Assembly (NCBI RefSeq): GCF_001750145.1
Contig: NZ_CP015732.1
Location: forward strand, 2,728,001 to 2,792,000
Direction: 5' to 3'
DNA from: Arthrobacter sp. U41
Lineage (GTDB): Bacteria; Actinomycetota; Actinomycetes; Actinomycetales; Micrococcaceae
DNA: 64,000 nt
Both the position numbers and the translations under genes were made by a program. The notes below the pieces were generated by a model that did not search any database, was not told where the DNA came from, and was given only the letters and a program-made list of their open reading frames with translations. Below are positions 17,666-28,771 of this stretch, piece after piece. The first letter of the stretch is position 1, and every line of letters starts with the position of its first letter.

Positions 17666-20626
17666 ATGGCGACACGTACTTCCTCCGCGCCTAGAGGAAA
17701 CCCCAGCGGTAAATCAGGCAGCTCTTCGGCCCGGGGCTCCGGCCCGGCTGCGTCCAAAACCAGCAAGCCCTCCGGAACAGCGGGCACGGCGCGCACCCGC
17801 CAGCTGGCCGCCGTCGAACCCAAACAGCCCTGGCTGGTCAGGGTTGTGGCCGGCACCTGGCTGGGCGTGGCCCACGTCGTCGGGGCGGGAATCCGCCGGA
17901 TCGGCTACGACGTGAGTGACCTCGCCCCCGGGGACCGCCGCGACGGCGCAGCCCTGTTCAACCTCGCACTCGGCGTTTTCGTCGCCACCTTCGCCTGGTG
18001 GGGCTTCCAGGGCTGGTTCCCGGACACGGTCTACGCCATCGTCAACGGCACCTTCGGCTGGATGTCGCTGCTGCTGCCGCTCATGCTGATTGTCTGCGCC
18101 TTCCGGCTGTTCCGCCAGCCCGTCGATGGCCGCGGCAACAACCGGATCGGGATCGGCTTCCTGATCATGACCTTCGCCGGCTCCGGCCTGGCCCACATCA
18201 TCGGCGGAGAACCGGCCGTCGCCCAGGGATTTGACGGACTGCGCCACGCCGGGGGCATGCTGGGATACCTCGCCGCGGCCCCGCTGGCTGCCATCCACCC
18301 GGCCGTCCCGGTGGCCGTCTACAGCCTGCTCGCCTTCACCTCGCTGCTGATCGTCACCGCCACTCCGTTCGGCGCCATCCCCGCCCGGCTCCGCGGCGCC
18401 TACGAGCACCTCATGGGCATCGACCTGCAGGACGACGACGGCGACGGCCACGACCGCAGCTACCTCGACGAACGCAGCACCCCCGCCCCGGCGAAGAAGA
18501 AACGGCGCCGCCTCTTCGGCAAGGACCACAACGAGGACGCCGGACTCGACGGCTACGTCGGCGACGAGGCCTTCGAACGGGCCCTCATCGCCGACGAGGA
18601 AGCCGAAGCCGCCAAATCCGCCGGCGGCTCCAAAACCGGCTCCGGATCCGTCGCACCCGGGGTGCGCCGTCCCACCCAGGCAGAGATGGCCGTCGAGAAG
18701 ATCAAGGCGGCCCAGGGCCTCGGCAGCAACGCCGGCGCGGCGGCGGGGGAGAACGCCACCGAGGCGATCCCGCTCGTCACCCCGGGAATGATCGCCGCGG
18801 GCTCGCTGAACCCGGCCGCCCCGGCACCGGGCGCCGCAGCCGTGGCCGCCGCCGCGAAGGTCCCCTCCAATCCCGTGGCCGTGGCACCGCTGCCCACCCC
18901 CATTCCGCAGCGCACCGAACAGCTGTCCCTGGCCGGCGACGTGACATACACCCTCCCGCCGTCGGACGTCCTGACCCCGGGCTCCATCCCCAAGGAACGC
19001 ACCGAGGCCAACGACGCGATCGTCGCCTCGCTGACCGAGACCCTGAACCAGTTCAATGTCGAGGCCCAGGTCACCGGCTTCAGCCGCGGCCCCACCGTGA
19101 CCCGCTACGAGATCGAGCTCTCCCCGGGCACCAAGGTCGAACGCGTCACCGCCCTGTCCAAGAACATCTCCTATGCCGTCGCCAGCTCGGACGTGCGCAT
19201 CCTGAGCCCCATCCCCGGCCGGTCCGCGATCGGCATCGAGATCCCCAACACCGACCGCGAGACCGTGTCGCTGGGCGATGTGCTCCGCAGCCAGAACGCC
19301 CGGCGGACAGAGCACCCCATGGTGATCGGCGTCGGCAAGGACGTCGAGGGCGGCTACGTCGTCGCGAACCTCGCCAAGATGCCGCACCTTCTGGTGGCGG
19401 GCGCCACCGGTGCCGGCAAGTCGGCGTTCGTGAACGCCATGATCACCTCCATCCTGATGCGCGCCACCCCCGACGAGGTCCGCATGGTCATGGTGGACCC
19501 CAAGCGGGTGGAACTCACCGCGTACGAGGGCGTCCCGCACCTCATCACCCCGATCATCACCAACCCCAAGAAGGCTGCCGAGGCCCTGCAGTGGGTGGTC
19601 CGGGAGATGGACGCCCGCTACGACGACCTCGCCAACTACGGCTTCAAGCACATCGACGACTTCAACAAGGCGGTCCGCGCCGGCAAGGTCATCCCGCCCG
19701 AGGGCTCCAAACGGGTCATCCGGCCGTACCCGTACCTGCTCGTGATCGTCGATGAACTCGCCGACCTGATGATGGTCGCCCCGCGCGACGTCGAGGACTC
19801 GATCGTGCGGATCACCCAGCTGGCCCGCGCCGCCGGCATCCACCTCGTGCTCGCCACCCAGCGGCCCTCCGTCGACGTCGTCACCGGCCTGATCAAGGCC
19901 AACGTGCCGTCGAGGATGGCGTTCGCCACCTCCTCGGTCACCGACTCCCGGGTCGTCCTGGACCAGCCGGGCGCCGAGAAGCTGATCGGCCAGGGCGACG
20001 CGCTGTTCCTGCCGATGGGCGCGTCCAAGGCCATGCGGGTCCAGGGCGCCTGGGTCACCGAATCGGAAATCCACAAGGTCGTCGAGCACGTCAAGGGCCA
20101 GCTCAAGGCCGTGTACCGCGACGACGTCGCCCCCGAGGCGCCGAAGAAGCAGATCGATGACGACATCGGAGACGACCTCGAGGTCCTCCTGCAGGCCACC
20201 GAGCTCGTCGTCACGACCCAGTTCGGTTCCACCTCGATGCTGCAGCGGAAGCTGCGCGTCGGCTTCGCGAAGGCCGGCCGGCTGATGGACCTGCTCGAAT
20301 CCCGTGGCGTGGTGGGCCCCTCCGAGGGCTCCAAGGCCCGCGACGTGCTGGTCAAACCCGATGACCTCGCGACGGTTCTCGCGGCCATGAAGGGTATGGA
20401 GGTGCCCGCCGTCGCCGATTCCCAGACCGCGGCGCTGAGCGAGAACGCCAACGCGAACATCGCCCAGGGCGGTTACGCGGAGGATCTCGTCGCATCGGAT
20501 CTGGACCGGCGGAGTCAGAACACTCAGTACTTCGACGGCGCAGACGGCGCCGACGGGGGCTCCGCCGGCGGCCCGGGCGAGGACGACGGCGGCTCCGAGG
20601 ACGCCTGGTCGCTCACCGGACGGTAG
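17666..20626 (+). CDS. ftsK: DNA translocase FtsK/SpoIIIE
   Basis: 986 residues. A basic, Ser-rich N-terminus is followed by about four transmembrane helices (residues 90-245), a charged/Ala-Pro-rich linker (245-440), the RecA-like motor with Walker A VAGATGAGKSAF (about 577) and Walker B LLVIVDELADLMM (about 690), and a C-terminal winged-helix gamma domain (RKLRVGFAKAGRLMDLLE, about 865) that reads KOPS sites. It pumps chromosomal DNA through the division septum. An acidic Gly/Asp tail follows. ATG 17666 is chosen over an upstream in-frame start because of the leaderless -10. Confidence 0.95.
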   Translation: MATRTSSAPRGNPSGKSGSSSARGSGPAASKTSKPSGTAGTARTRQLAAVEPKQPWLVRVVAGTWLGVAHVVGAGIRRIGYDVSDLAPGDRRDGAALFNLALGVFVATFAWWGFQGWFPDTVYAIVNGTFGWMSLLLPLMLIVCAFRLFRQPVDGRGNNRIGIGFLIMTFAGSGLAHIIGGEPAVAQGFDGLRHAGGMLGYLAAAPLAAIHPAVPVAVYSLLAFTSLLIVTATPFGAIPARLRGAYEHLMGIDLQDDDGDGHDRSYLDERSTPAPAKKKRRRLFGKDHNEDAGLDGYVGDEAFERALIADEEAEAAKSAGGSKTGSGSVAPGVRRPTQAEMAVEKIKAAQGLGSNAGAAAGENATEAIPLVTPGMIAAGSLNPAAPAPGAAAVAAAAKVPSNPVAVAPLPTPIPQRTEQLSLAGDVTYTLPPSDVLTPGSIPKERTEANDAIVASLTETLNQFNVEAQVTGFSRGPTVTRYEIELSPGTKVERVTALSKNISYAVASSDVRILSPIPGRSAIGIEIPNTDRETVSLGDVLRSQNARRTEHPMVIGVGKDVEGGYVVANLAKMPHLLVAGATGAGKSAFVNAMITSILMRATPDEVRMVMVDPKRVELTAYEGVPHLITPIITNPKKAAEALQWVVREMDARYDDLANYGFKHIDDFNKAVRAGKVIPPEGSKRVIRPYPYLLVIVDELADLMMVAPRDVEDSIVRITQLARAAGIHLVLATQRPSVDVVTGLIKANVPSRMAFATSSVTDSRVVLDQPGAEKLIGQGDALFLPMGASKAMRVQGAWVTESEIHKVVEHVKGQLKAVYRDDVAPEAPKKQIDDDIGDDLEVLLQATELVVTTQFGSTSMLQRKLRVGFAKAGRLMDLLESRGVVGPSEGSKARDVLVKPDDLATVLAAMKGMEVPAVADSQTAALSENANANIAQGGYAEDLVASDLDRRSQNTQYFDGADGADGGSAGGPGEDDGGSEDAWSLTGR

Positions 20627-20629
20627 CCT
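20624..20629 (+). promoter_or_regulatory. Leaderless -10 of pgsA (TAGCCT)
   Basis: TAGCCT plus six bases, then GTG 20636; it overlaps the ftsK stop codon. Confidence 0.5.
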
Positions 20630-20635
20630 AGGAAG

Positions 20636-21277
20636 GTGACTAGCGCCGAAGCAAACAAGGCCGGATCCGCGTCCCCGATCTGGAACCTGCCCAACATCCT
20701 GACGATGCTGCGGATCGTGATGGTGCCGTTCTTCGTCTGGTTCCTCCTGCTCGACGCGCCCGGGCTGGACGCCGGAAACGGCCTCTGGCGGTGGATCGCC
20801 GCCGCGACCTTCGCCGTCGCCATCTATACGGACAAGCTCGACGGCGACATCGCCCGCAGCCGCGGCCTCATCACCGACTTCGGCAAGATCGCCGACCCGA
20901 TCGCGGACAAGCTGCTGATCGGCTCGGCCCTGGTCATGCTCTCAGTGCTGCAGGAGCTGCCCTGGTGGGTCACCATCCTGATCCTGGTCCGCGAATGGGG
21001 CGTCACCGCCCTGCGCTTCTTCGTCATCCGCTATGGCGTGATCCCGGCGTCGCGCGGCGGCAAGCTCAAGACCGTCATCCAGACCGTCGCCATCTTCCTG
21101 TACATCCTCCCGCTGGCCTCCCTCGCGCCGTGGCTCGGCGTCGTGGCCTTCGCGGTCATGCTGGTGGCCCTCGCGATCACGGTCTGGACCGGCGGCGAAT
21201 ATGTCATCGAGGCCCTCAAGCTGCGCGCCAGCGGCATCCGGGAACAGCAACAGAAGATCCAGGAGGGCAAGCCATGA
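20636..21277 (+). CDS. pgsA: CDP-diacylglycerol-glycerol-3-phosphate 3-phosphatidyltransferase
   Basis: 213 residues, integral membrane enzyme making phosphatidylglycerol phosphate. The CDP-alcohol phosphotransferase motif DGDIAR...G...D...D is seen in KLDGDIARSRGLI plus TDFGKIADPIADK (about residues 66-90). Four to six hydrophobic segments surround it. The stop overlaps the cinA start (ATGA), so the two are coupled, as usual in Actinobacteria. One substrate headgroup cannot be excluded in favour of a related alcohol. Confidence 0.92.
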   Translation: MTSAEANKAGSASPIWNLPNILTMLRIVMVPFFVWFLLLDAPGLDAGNGLWRWIAAATFAVAIYTDKLDGDIARSRGLITDFGKIADPIADKLLIGSALVMLSVLQELPWWVTILILVREWGVTALRFFVIRYGVIPASRGGKLKTVIQTVAIFLYILPLASLAPWLGVVAFAVMLVALAITVWTGGEYVIEALKLRASGIREQQQKIQEGKP

Positions 21278-21786
21278 CCGACCCCCACCACAAGATCAAC
21301 CTGCACCATCTGGCCGAAGAAGCCGTCACCGGGGCGATCGGACGCGGGCTGACCGTCGCCACCGCCGAATCGCTCACCGCCGGCATGGTCGCCGCCGTGC
21401 TGGCAGACACGCCCGGCGCCTCCGGGATGCTCCAGGGCGGCGTGGTCTCCTACCAGAACACCGTCAAGGCGAACGTGCTGGGAGTGCCCCGGGAACTGCT
21501 GGACAGCGTCGGAGCCGTCGACGGCCGGGTCGCCGAGGCCATGGCCGAGGGCGCACGCAGGGTCTGCGGCGCCGACATCGCCGTCTCCACGACCGGCGTC
21601 GCCGGTCCCGAGCCGCACGGCGGCAAGGACGTGGGCTCCGTCTACATCGGCGTTGCCACCGCGGACGGAGCGACGTCGTACAGGTACAGCTTCGAGGGCA
21701 GCCGCCCGGAAATCCGCGGCCAGGCCTGCGCCGCGGCGCTGGAGCGCCTGCTGGAAGCTCTGGCGTCCGCAGGCTACCGGGCGTAA
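21274..21786 (+). CDS. CinA C-terminal domain protein (nicotinamide-nucleotide amidohydrolase, PncC type)
   Basis: 170 residues, corresponding only to the C-terminal amidase domain of CinA. The signature TVATAESLTAGMVAAVLADTPG is at about residue 27, and STTGVAGPEPHGGKDVGSVYIG at about 106. It deamidates NMN to nicotinate mononucleotide in NAD recycling. ATG 21274 overlaps the pgsA stop; the longer open frame upstream runs inside pgsA and is rejected. Confidence 0.92.
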   Translation: MTDPHHKINLHHLAEEAVTGAIGRGLTVATAESLTAGMVAAVLADTPGASGMLQGGVVSYQNTVKANVLGVPRELLDSVGAVDGRVAEAMAEGARRVCGADIAVSTTGVAGPEPHGGKDVGSVYIGVATADGATSYRYSFEGSRPEIRGQACAAALERLLEALASAGYRA

Positions 21787-21794
21787 AGTTGCCG

Positions 21795-21820
21795 GGAACA
21801 AAACTTGATTCCTAATAGTT
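21795..21820 (+). promoter_or_regulatory. Candidate ECF-sigma promoter of the clgR-type gene
   Basis: GGGAAC ends at 21799 and GTT lies at 21818-21820, separated by 18 bases, resembling the SigE/SigH-type GGAAC-N18-GTT. In mycobacteria clgR is SigE-dependent. Single site, pattern-based only. Confidence 0.35.
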
Positions 21821-22019
21821 GTTACATTGTGTCGCTTCCAAATAAGGGAGGCGCCTAGGATGAAATCATCATCAGTGTCCGCTTTGACCGGCGGGCTCGA
21901 CATAAAGAGGGAGCAAGGCGATACAGATGGTAAAGCAGCCCGTATCCGTTAACGGCGTTGTCCGCTGGAAGGATGTGGGCCTCGCCGATCAGGCTAAGAG
22001 CGAACAGAAGGAGCGCAAG

Positions 22020-22379
22020 ATGGTTGTACTTCGTCACGAAATCGGTGATGTACTGCGCGATGTCCGCCAACGCCAAGGCCGTACCCTCCGCGAAGTTTCG
22101 CACAGTGCCCGCGTTTCCCTGGGCTACCTGAGCGAAGTGGAACGTGGCCAGAAGGAAGCCTCCTCGGAGCTGCTCTCCTCGATCTGCTCGGCCCTCGATG
22201 TTCCGCTCTCCAGTATGCTCCGCGAGGTCAGCGACCGCGTCGCCGTCGCCGAGGGTGTTGCGGTTCCGGACACCGTCCCCCAGGAGTTCGCACAGCGCTA
22301 CGGCCGTGACCTGGACCGTGAGCTCAACACGGACCTTAACGACGAGTTGGCCAAGGGCCTTCTCTCCGGGGCACGCTAG
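22020..22379 (+). CDS. clgR: XRE-family regulator of the ClgR type
   Basis: 119 residues with an XRE helix-turn-helix near the N-terminus ([23 protein letters not shown], about residues 21-45) and the [19 protein letters not shown] segment typical of ClgR/PopR, activator of clp protease and stress genes. An in-frame ATG at 21927 would add 31 residues. I choose 22020 because AAGGAGCG lies eight bases upstream and the protein then matches the family length. The C-terminal tail is Asp/Leu-rich. Its location after ftsK-pgsA-cinA matches clgR (Rv2745c) in mycobacteria. Confidence 0.85.
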   Translation: MVVLRHEIGDVLRDVRQRQGRTLREVSHSARVSLGYLSEVERGQKEASSELLSSICSALDVPLSSMLREVSDRVAVAEGVAVPDTVPQEFAQRYGRDLDRELNTDLNDELAKGLLSGAR

Positions 22380-22400
22380 CCCCCACCCCCACTACCCGAC

Positions 22401-22431
22401 AAAAGACCCCGGCGGTGTGCCGGGGTCTTTT
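22401..22431. terminator. Bidirectional terminator between clgR and the marR gene
   Basis: A perfect 13-bp stem AAAAGACCCCGGC/GCCGGGGTCTTTT with a 5-base loop; it has A and T tracts on both sides and so serves both convergent genes. Confidence 0.9.
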
Positions 22432-22460
22432 GCGTGCCGGCCCGGGGCGGAACGCCCGCG

Positions 22461-22970
22461 CTACTCCGGTTCGTCGCGGGGGAAACCGTCCCGCTCGTAG
22501 GTGGCGTTGAGTTTGGCGATGTAGCGGGACAGGGTCTGCAGTTCCTCCGGCGGCCACTCGCCGAGCCGTTCACGGAACACTTCCCGCCGGGCGTCCTGCA
22601 CCTCGTGCATCTTCTCCTCGCCCCGGGGCGTCAGGCGGATCATCTGTGCGCGTCCGTCAAGCGGATCAGCCTCCTTGGAGACCAGGCCGAGGCGTTCCAG
22701 GAAGGCGATCTGCCGGCTCACCGAGGGCTTCCCGACGCCGATGCTCGAGGCCAGCTCGGTCAGCCGCATGCCGCCCTGCCTGCGGATCACGGACAGCAGG
22801 CCGTAGGCCGCCGGGTCCATGTCCGGGTGAACCTGGCGGGAGAGGCGGTGGGAGATGGAACGGGCGCGGCGCCAGAGCAGGCTCAGCTGGTGCTCGACGG
22901 CCGCCAGCGCCGCGTCTGTGGGATCGTCAGTGCCGCCGGGGATGCCAGCGCCTGCGGCGGGGTTGCTCAT
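22461..22970 (-). CDS. MarR family transcriptional regulator
   Basis: 169 residues, winged-helix regulator. The core contains YGLLSVIRRQGGMRLTELAS, the recognition segment SIGVGKPSVSRQIAFLERLGLV and the wing DPLDGRAQMIRLTPRGEE. The first ATG in the frame is at 22997. I prefer 22970 because TAGAAT sits seven bases upstream, in the leaderless arrangement common here. The target is unknown; it is convergent with clgR and divergent from DUF3046. Confidence 0.85.
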   Translation of the reverse strand: MSNPAAGAGIPGGTDDPTDAALAAVEHQLSLLWRRARSISHRLSRQVHPDMDPAAYGLLSVIRRQGGMRLTELASSIGVGKPSVSRQIAFLERLGLVSKEADPLDGRAQMIRLTPRGEEKMHEVQDARREVFRERLGEWPPEELQTLSRYIAKLNATYERDGFPRDEPE

Positions 22971-22977
22971 GGCAACC

Positions 22978-22983
22978 ATTCTA
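22978..22983 (-). promoter_or_regulatory. Leaderless -10 of the marR gene (TAGAAT)
   Basis: TAGAAT plus seven bases, then ATG 22970 on the minus strand. Confidence 0.5.
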
Positions 22984-23014
22984 GGGTCGTCGCGCATCGT
23001 GAGAGACTTTAGGG

Positions 23015-23233
23015 GTGCGAATCAGTGACTTTTGGCGGCTTATGGACGACGAATTCGGGGCGGGCTACTCGCGAGTCCTCAGCAGCTCGCTGGTCCTGGC
23101 GGGAGTCGGCGGCCGGACCGCCGACCAGGCCCTGAGCGCCGGTATACCCCCGCGCCAGGTGTGGTTGGCGCTCTGCGAGGTCCAGGACGTCCCGCCCGAG
23201 CGGCGGCTGGGCCGCGACGTCAAACCGCGCTGA
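23015..23233 (+). CDS. DUF3046 protein
   Basis: 72 residues (MRISDFWRLMDDEFGAGYSR start) of a small actinobacterial family almost always found just upstream of recA (Rv2738c in M. tuberculosis). No catalytic motif is evident. The GTG start gives the family N-terminus; a GAGACT lies six bases further upstream as a weak -10. Function unknown. Confidence 0.85.
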   Translation: MRISDFWRLMDDEFGAGYSRVLSSSLVLAGVGGRTADQALSAGIPPRQVWLALCEVQDVPPERRLGRDVKPR

Positions 23234-23315
23234 CCCGCTGCACTCGCCGCGTTGATCCGCTGCACTGACCCCGGCGCCTTCCGGGCAGCGACGGCTGACA
23301 CGCCGCGGCGATTGT

Positions 23316-23331
23316 TCGAATATCTGTTCGG
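23316..23331. promoter_or_regulatory. LexA (SOS) box of recA
   Basis: TCGAAT-ATCT-GTTCGG, followed by TATGCT (23339-23344) as the probable -10; the box overlaps the -35 region. The recA ATG is about 160 bases downstream. Confidence 0.75.
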
Positions 23332-23502
23332 GTAGGACTATGCTTTTTTCAGAGTGTTTTCCACATATGCGGGGCCGGCAGGCAACTCTGTCGGTGGGTG
23401 CCGGTAGCTTCAGTAATGAACTGATCACCAACCTGATCAAGAACACTTAACACAGGGCCGGAACGGCCCCTCCACAGCGAGAAAGTATTAGAGGTGTGAA
23501 CC

Positions 23503-24541
<1,039 letters not shown>

Positions 24542-24555
<14 letters not shown>

Positions 24556-25201
24556 CGGCCGACGGCGCAAAGGGGCAGGATTCCCGTCACGGGGTCCTGC
24601 CCCCGGCGTTGAGGACGCAGACCGGCCCGGGGACGACGCCCCTCGCGGCGAACCTTCCGCCGCACAGGACCGCGACGCGGACCCGGCGGCTGTCGCGCGC
24701 GCCGTTGTCCTGCGGCAGCTGACAAACTCGCCGAAGAGCCGGCTGCAGCTCGCCCAAAAACTGGCCGAGCGCAACGTCCCGGACGACGTCGCGGAAGCCG
24801 TGCTGGACCGCTTCGCCGAAGTGAAGCTCATTGACGACGCGGACTTCGCCGACATGTGGGTGCGGTCCCGTTCCCGGAGCCGCAAACTCGCCAAGGGCGC
24901 CCTCCGGCGCGAACTCGCCGAGAAGGGCATCGACGCCGAAACCGCCGCCGGCGCCCTGGCACAGCTCAGCGACGCGGACGAGGAATCCGCGGCCCGCGAA
25001 CTGGTCCAGCGGAAACTCAGGGGCGCCGCCGTGTCCGGGGACCGTGCCGAGCGGGACAAGACCACGCGCCGTCTGGCCTCCATGCTCGCCCGGAAGGGGT
25101 ACCAGCCCTCGCAGGCCTTCCGGATCGTGGGCGAAGTCCTCGACGCTGCCGGCCCCGGTGCCGGGTCTGCCGCCGGGGCCGGGGACGAACCGGACTTCTG
25201 A
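24542..25201 (+). CDS. recX: Regulatory protein RecX
   Basis: 219 residues; inhibits RecA filament extension. Three-helix RecX repeats are visible from about residue 55 ([19 protein letters not shown]) through [16 protein letters not shown] and [15 protein letters not shown]. The TTG start overlaps the end of recA by 14 bp, implying translational coupling. The N-terminal 50 residues are charged and unconserved-looking. Confidence 0.9.
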
Positions 25202-25227
25202 GGAACCCCCGGCACCGCGCGACCCGG

Positions 25228-25233
25228 TACCCT
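25228..25233 (+). promoter_or_regulatory. Leaderless -10 of miaB (TACCCT)
   Basis: TACCCT plus six bases, then GTG 25240. Confidence 0.5.
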
Positions 25234-25239
25234 TAACAC

Positions 25240-26814
25240 GTGAGTTTGACCATTCCTTCCCCAGCAGCCGGCACCATCCCTTCCACGGACGCCTCGTCAC
25301 TCCCGGGCGCCGGGCCGCAGCCCGCCGCGCCGCAGCCCCGCACCTACCAGGTGCGGACGTACGGCTGCCAGATGAACGTGCACGACTCCGAACGGATGTC
25401 CGGAATGCTCGAAGCCGCCGGTTATGTCCCCGCCGCCGGGGAACTGGCCGACGTCGTGGTCTTCAACACCTGCGCGGTGCGGGAAAACGCCGACAACAAG
25501 CTCTACGGCAACCTCGGCATGCTCGCGCCGGTCAAGGCCGCCAACCCGGGGATGCAGATCGCCGTCGGCGGCTGCCTGGCGCAGAAGGACCGCGACACCA
25601 TCCTGAAGAAGGCCCCCTGGGTGGACGCTGTCTTCGGCACCCACAACGTCGGCGCCCTGCCGGCCCTGCTGGAACGGGCCCGCCACAACAACGAGGCACA
25701 GCTCGAAATCCTCGAGTCGCTCGACGTCTTCCCCTCCACCCTGCCCACCAAGCGGGACTCGGTCTACGCCGGCTGGGTGTCGATCTCCGTCGGCTGCAAC
25801 AACACCTGCACCTTCTGCATCGTCCCGGCCCTGCGCGGCAAGGAAAAGGACCGCCGCCCCGGCGACATCCTCGCCGAGATCCAGGCCCTCGTCGACGACG
25901 GCGCGATCGAAGTAACCCTGCTGGGCCAAAACGTGAACTCCTACGGCGTCGAGTTCGGCGACCGCCAGGCCTTCTCCAAGCTCCTGCGCGCCTGCGGCGA
26001 CATCCCCGGCCTGGAACGCGTCCGCTTCACCAGCCCGCACCCCGCAGCCTTCACCGACGACGTCATCGACGCCATGGCCCAGACCCCCAACGTGATGCCG
26101 CAGCTGCACATGCCGCTGCAGTCCGGCTCGGACAAGGTCCTCAAGGACATGAAGCGGTCCTACCGCTCGACAAAGTTCCTGGGCATCCTGGACAAGGTCC
26201 GCGAGAAGATCCCGCAGGCCGCCATCTCCACGGACATCATCGTCGGCTTCCCCGGCGAGACCGAGGAGGACTTCCAGGCCACGCTCGACGTCGTGGAGAA
26301 GTCCCGCTTCGCCACCGCCTTCACCTTCCAGTACTCCAAGCGGCCCGGCACGCCCGCCGCTGAGCTCCCGGACCAGCTCCCCAAGGCGGTGGTGCAGGAA
26401 CGCTTCGAACGCCTCACCGCCCTGCAGGACCGGATCGCCGCCGAGGAGAACGCCCGCCAGCTCGGCCGGCGCGTGGAGGTTATGGTCACGGCCCAGTCCG
26501 GGCGCAAGTCCGGGGAAACCCACCGGCTCTCCGGGCGGGCCCGGGACCAGCGCCTGGTCCACTTCTCCGTGCCCGCCGGTGCCGGGACGCCCCGCCCCGG
26601 GGACCTCGTCACAGTGACCATCACCGGCGCCGCGGCGTTCCACCTCGTCGCCGACCCGGCGTCGGCGGAGGACTACAGCCTGCGCCGCTCCCGGGCCGGC
26701 GACGCCTGGGACAGGTCCCAGGCGGACTCCTGCGGCGCCCCCGCCCCGGGGCCCGTCCCCGGCACCACCGGCGTTTCGCTGGGCATGCCCACCCTTCCCG
26801 TCCGCGGCCGCTAG
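25240..26814 (+). CDS. miaB: tRNA-2-methylthio-N6-dimethylallyladenosine synthase MiaB
   Basis: 524 residues, radical-SAM methylthiotransferase acting on i6A37. The N-terminal UPF0004 domain carries three cluster cysteines ([31 protein letters not shown]), the radical-SAM motif is [11 protein letters not shown] (about residue 186), and a C-terminal TRAM domain follows (about 400-465). An extra 60-residue Ala/Pro-rich tail ends the protein. It is followed three bases later by miaA, which makes its substrate. Confidence 0.95.
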   Translation: MSLTIPSPAAGTIPSTDASSLPGAGPQPAAPQPRTYQVRTYGCQMNVHDSERMSGMLEAAGYVPAAGELADVVVFNTCAVRENADNKLYGNLGMLAPVKAANPGMQIAVGGCLAQKDRDTILKKAPWVDAVFGTHNVGALPALLERARHNNEAQLEILESLDVFPSTLPTKRDSVYAGWVSISVGCNNTCTFCIVPALRGKEKDRRPGDILAEIQALVDDGAIEVTLLGQNVNSYGVEFGDRQAFSKLLRACGDIPGLERVRFTSPHPAAFTDDVIDAMAQTPNVMPQLHMPLQSGSDKVLKDMKRSYRSTKFLGILDKVREKIPQAAISTDIIVGFPGETEEDFQATLDVVEKSRFATAFTFQYSKRPGTPAAELPDQLPKAVVQERFERLTALQDRIAAEENARQLGRRVEVMVTAQSGRKSGETHRLSGRARDQRLVHFSVPAGAGTPRPGDLVTVTITGAAAFHLVADPASAEDYSLRRSRAGDAWDRSQADSCGAPAPGPVPGTTGVSLGMPTLPVRGR

Positions 26815-26817
26815 CCC

Positions 26818-27822
26818 GTGGCAGGTCCGCAGGCCGTCGCGGGCGGCGGCGCTGGCGATGCCCCGGCCGGCGCCCCGCCGGAAGGTGCCGGTCCCGCCCT
26901 GCCGGTGATCGCCGTCGTCGGCCCGACCGGCTCCGGCAAGTCCGACCTCGCCGTCTCGCTGGCCCTGGAACTCGACGGCGAAGTCATCAACGCCGACTCC
27001 ATGCAGTTCTACCGCGGCATGGACATCGGCACGGCCAAGATCACCGAGGCAGAACGCAGGGGAGTTCCCCACCACCTCCTGGACATCCTGGACGTGACCG
27101 AGGAGGCCAGCGTCTCGGACTTCCAGCAGCAGGCCCGTGCGCTCATTGCCGACATCCACGGCCGCGGCAAACGCGCCATCCTGGCCGGCGGCTCCGGGCT
27201 CTATGTCCGCGCCGCCCTGGACGTGCTGGAATTCCCCGGCACGGATCCTGCCATCCGGCGCCGGCTCGAGGCTGAACTGGAAACCGGGGGCCCGGCACCG
27301 CTGCGGGCACGGCTGGAAGGCGTGGACCCGGTCTCCGCCGGCCGGCTCGGGGACGCACGCCGGATCGTCCGCGCCCTCGAAGTGTTCGAACTCACCGGGC
27401 GGCCCTTCAGCTCCTTTATGCCCACCCGCGAGTACGCCCGGCCCGCCGTGCAGATCGGGCTGGAAGTGGACCGCGAACAGCTCCGGGAACGGCTCGCCCG
27501 CCGGGTCCACACCATGGTGGAGCGCGGCCTGCTCGATGAGGTCCGGACGCTTGACGCGGCCGGACTCCGCCGCGGGAGGACCGCCCCGCGCGCCCTCGGC
27601 TACGCCCAGTTCCTGAAGGTCCTCGACGGCGAATCCGAGGCGGCGCAGGCGGCGGAGGAAACCATCGTCGCGACCCGGCAGTTCGCCCGCCGCCAGCTGA
27701 CCTGGTTCCGTGCCGACCCCCGCATCCACTGGCTCGACTGGCGGGACCCGGAGCTCGTCGCCAAGGCCGCCGCGCTCTGCCGCCCCGGCCTCCCCGGCCC
27801 GGTAACCTTGGAACATGGATGA
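26818..27822 (+). CDS. miaA: tRNA dimethylallyltransferase MiaA
   Basis: 334 residues. It adds the dimethylallyl group to A37 of tRNA. The P-loop [17 protein letters not shown] is at about residue 38, [18 protein letters not shown] at about 59 and the anticodon-contacting region [18 protein letters not shown] at about 280. The Ala/Gly-rich first 20 residues lie outside the domain. It starts GTG three bases behind miaB and overlaps dapF by 8 bp. Confidence 0.95.
   Translation: MAGPQAVAGGGAGDAPAGAPPEGAGPALPVIAVVGPTGSGKSDLAVSLALELDGEVINADSMQFYRGMDIGTAKITEAERRGVPHHLLDILDVTEEASVSDFQQQARALIADIHGRGKRAILAGGSGLYVRAALDVLEFPGTDPAIRRRLEAELETGGPAPLRARLEGVDPVSAGRLGDARRIVRALEVFELTGRPFSSFMPTREYARPAVQIGLEVDREQLRERLARRVHTMVERGLLDEVRTLDAAGLRRGRTAPRALGYAQFLKVLDGESEAAQAAEETIVATRQFARRQLTWFRADPRIHWLDWRDPELVAKAAALCRPGLPGPVTLEHG
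27803..27808 (+). promoter_or_regulatory. Leaderless -10 of dapF (TAACCT), inside miaA
   Basis: TAACCT plus six bases, then the dapF ATG at 27815. This would give dapF a transcript of its own from within the miaA 3' end. Confidence 0.5.
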
Positions 27823-28771
27823 AACCCTGGCCGTGGCCGCTGACCGCAACTCCGCCGGTGACACGGCAGCCCTGAGCGGACTGAAGTTTTCCAAAGGCCA
27901 CGGCACCGGAAACGACTTTGTGCTCCTCGCGGACCCCAACGGCACCCTGGCGGTGACCCCCGGGCAGGTCGCGGCACTCTGCGACCGGCACCGCGGAATC
28001 GGCGGCGACGGACTAATCCGTGCCGTCCCGTCCCGCCTGCTCGCCGAAGGCCAGGAGCTGCTCACGCGGCACCCGGACGCCGAATGGTTCATGGACTACC
28101 GCAACGGCGACGGCTCGCTGTCCGAAATGTGCGGCAACGGTGTCCGCGTCTTTGTGCACTTCCTGCTCGCCGAGGGCCTGGTCGAACTGCCCGCCGGCGG
28201 GTCACTGACCATCGGCACCCGGGCCGGCGCGAAGACGATCGTCCGCACCGCCGCCGGCTACGCCGTCGACATGGGCCCCTGGGAGTTCATCTTTCCGGGC
28301 GAGGCCACCGCACGGGCCATGGATTCACTGGTCAGCGCCGCGGGGCTGGAGGTGGCCAGGCCCGCCCTGTCCGTGAGCATGGGCAATCCGCACACCGTCG
28401 TGGCGCTGGCCGAACTGGCCGAGCTGGAGGCCACGCAGCTGTTCACCGCGCCCCACGTGGATCCCGCCCCGCCCCACGGCACCAACGTGGAGTTCGTTGT
28501 GCCGTCCGAGCCGCTGGTCCATGACGGCGTCGGTACCATCACGATGCGCGTCCATGAGCGGGGCGTCGGGGAGACACAGTCCTGCGGCACCGGCGCCTGC
28601 GCCGCGGCCGTCGCGATCCGCCACTGGGCCGGCCAGGGTGCCCCGGACGAATGGCATGTCCAGGTCCCGGGCGGAGTCGTCGGCGTGAAGTTCTTCCTCG
28701 GCGCGGAGGGCCACGAGCACGTCGAGCTCAGCGGCCCCGCGGTGATCGTGGCTAGTGGGACGCTTTCCTGA
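27815..28771 (+). CDS. dapF: Diaminopimelate epimerase DapF
   Basis: 318 residues; converts LL-DAP to meso-DAP for lysine and peptidoglycan. The two catalytic cysteines are seen in [12 protein letters not shown] (about residue 105) and [15 protein letters not shown] (about 255). [14 protein letters not shown] marks the N-terminal lobe. It overlaps the end of miaA by 8 bp, and its 3' end overlaps the convergent methyltransferase gene by 20 bp. Confidence 0.95.
   Translation: MDETLAVAADRNSAGDTAALSGLKFSKGHGTGNDFVLLADPNGTLAVTPGQVAALCDRHRGIGGDGLIRAVPSRLLAEGQELLTRHPDAEWFMDYRNGDGSLSEMCGNGVRVFVHFLLAEGLVELPAGGSLTIGTRAGAKTIVRTAAGYAVDMGPWEFIFPGEATARAMDSLVSAAGLEVARPALSVSMGNPHTVVALAELAELEATQLFTAPHVDPAPPHGTNVEFVVPSEPLVHDGVGTITMRVHERGVGETQSCGTGACAAAVAIRHWAGQGAPDEWHVQVPGGVVGVKFFLGAEGHEHVELSGPAVIVASGTLS

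Noticed and set aside
15717..17675. Very long antisense ORF across rnj
   Set aside because: RNase J is unmistakable on the plus strand; the antisense frame is rich in Asp/Gly/Val/His, the usual composition of GC-driven mirror frames.
17714..20089. Long antisense ORF across ftsK
   Set aside because: Mirror frame of a well-conserved gene, no recognisable domain.
25297..28092. 931-codon antisense ORF across miaB-miaA-dapF
   Set aside because: It spans three conserved plus-strand genes and has no motif.
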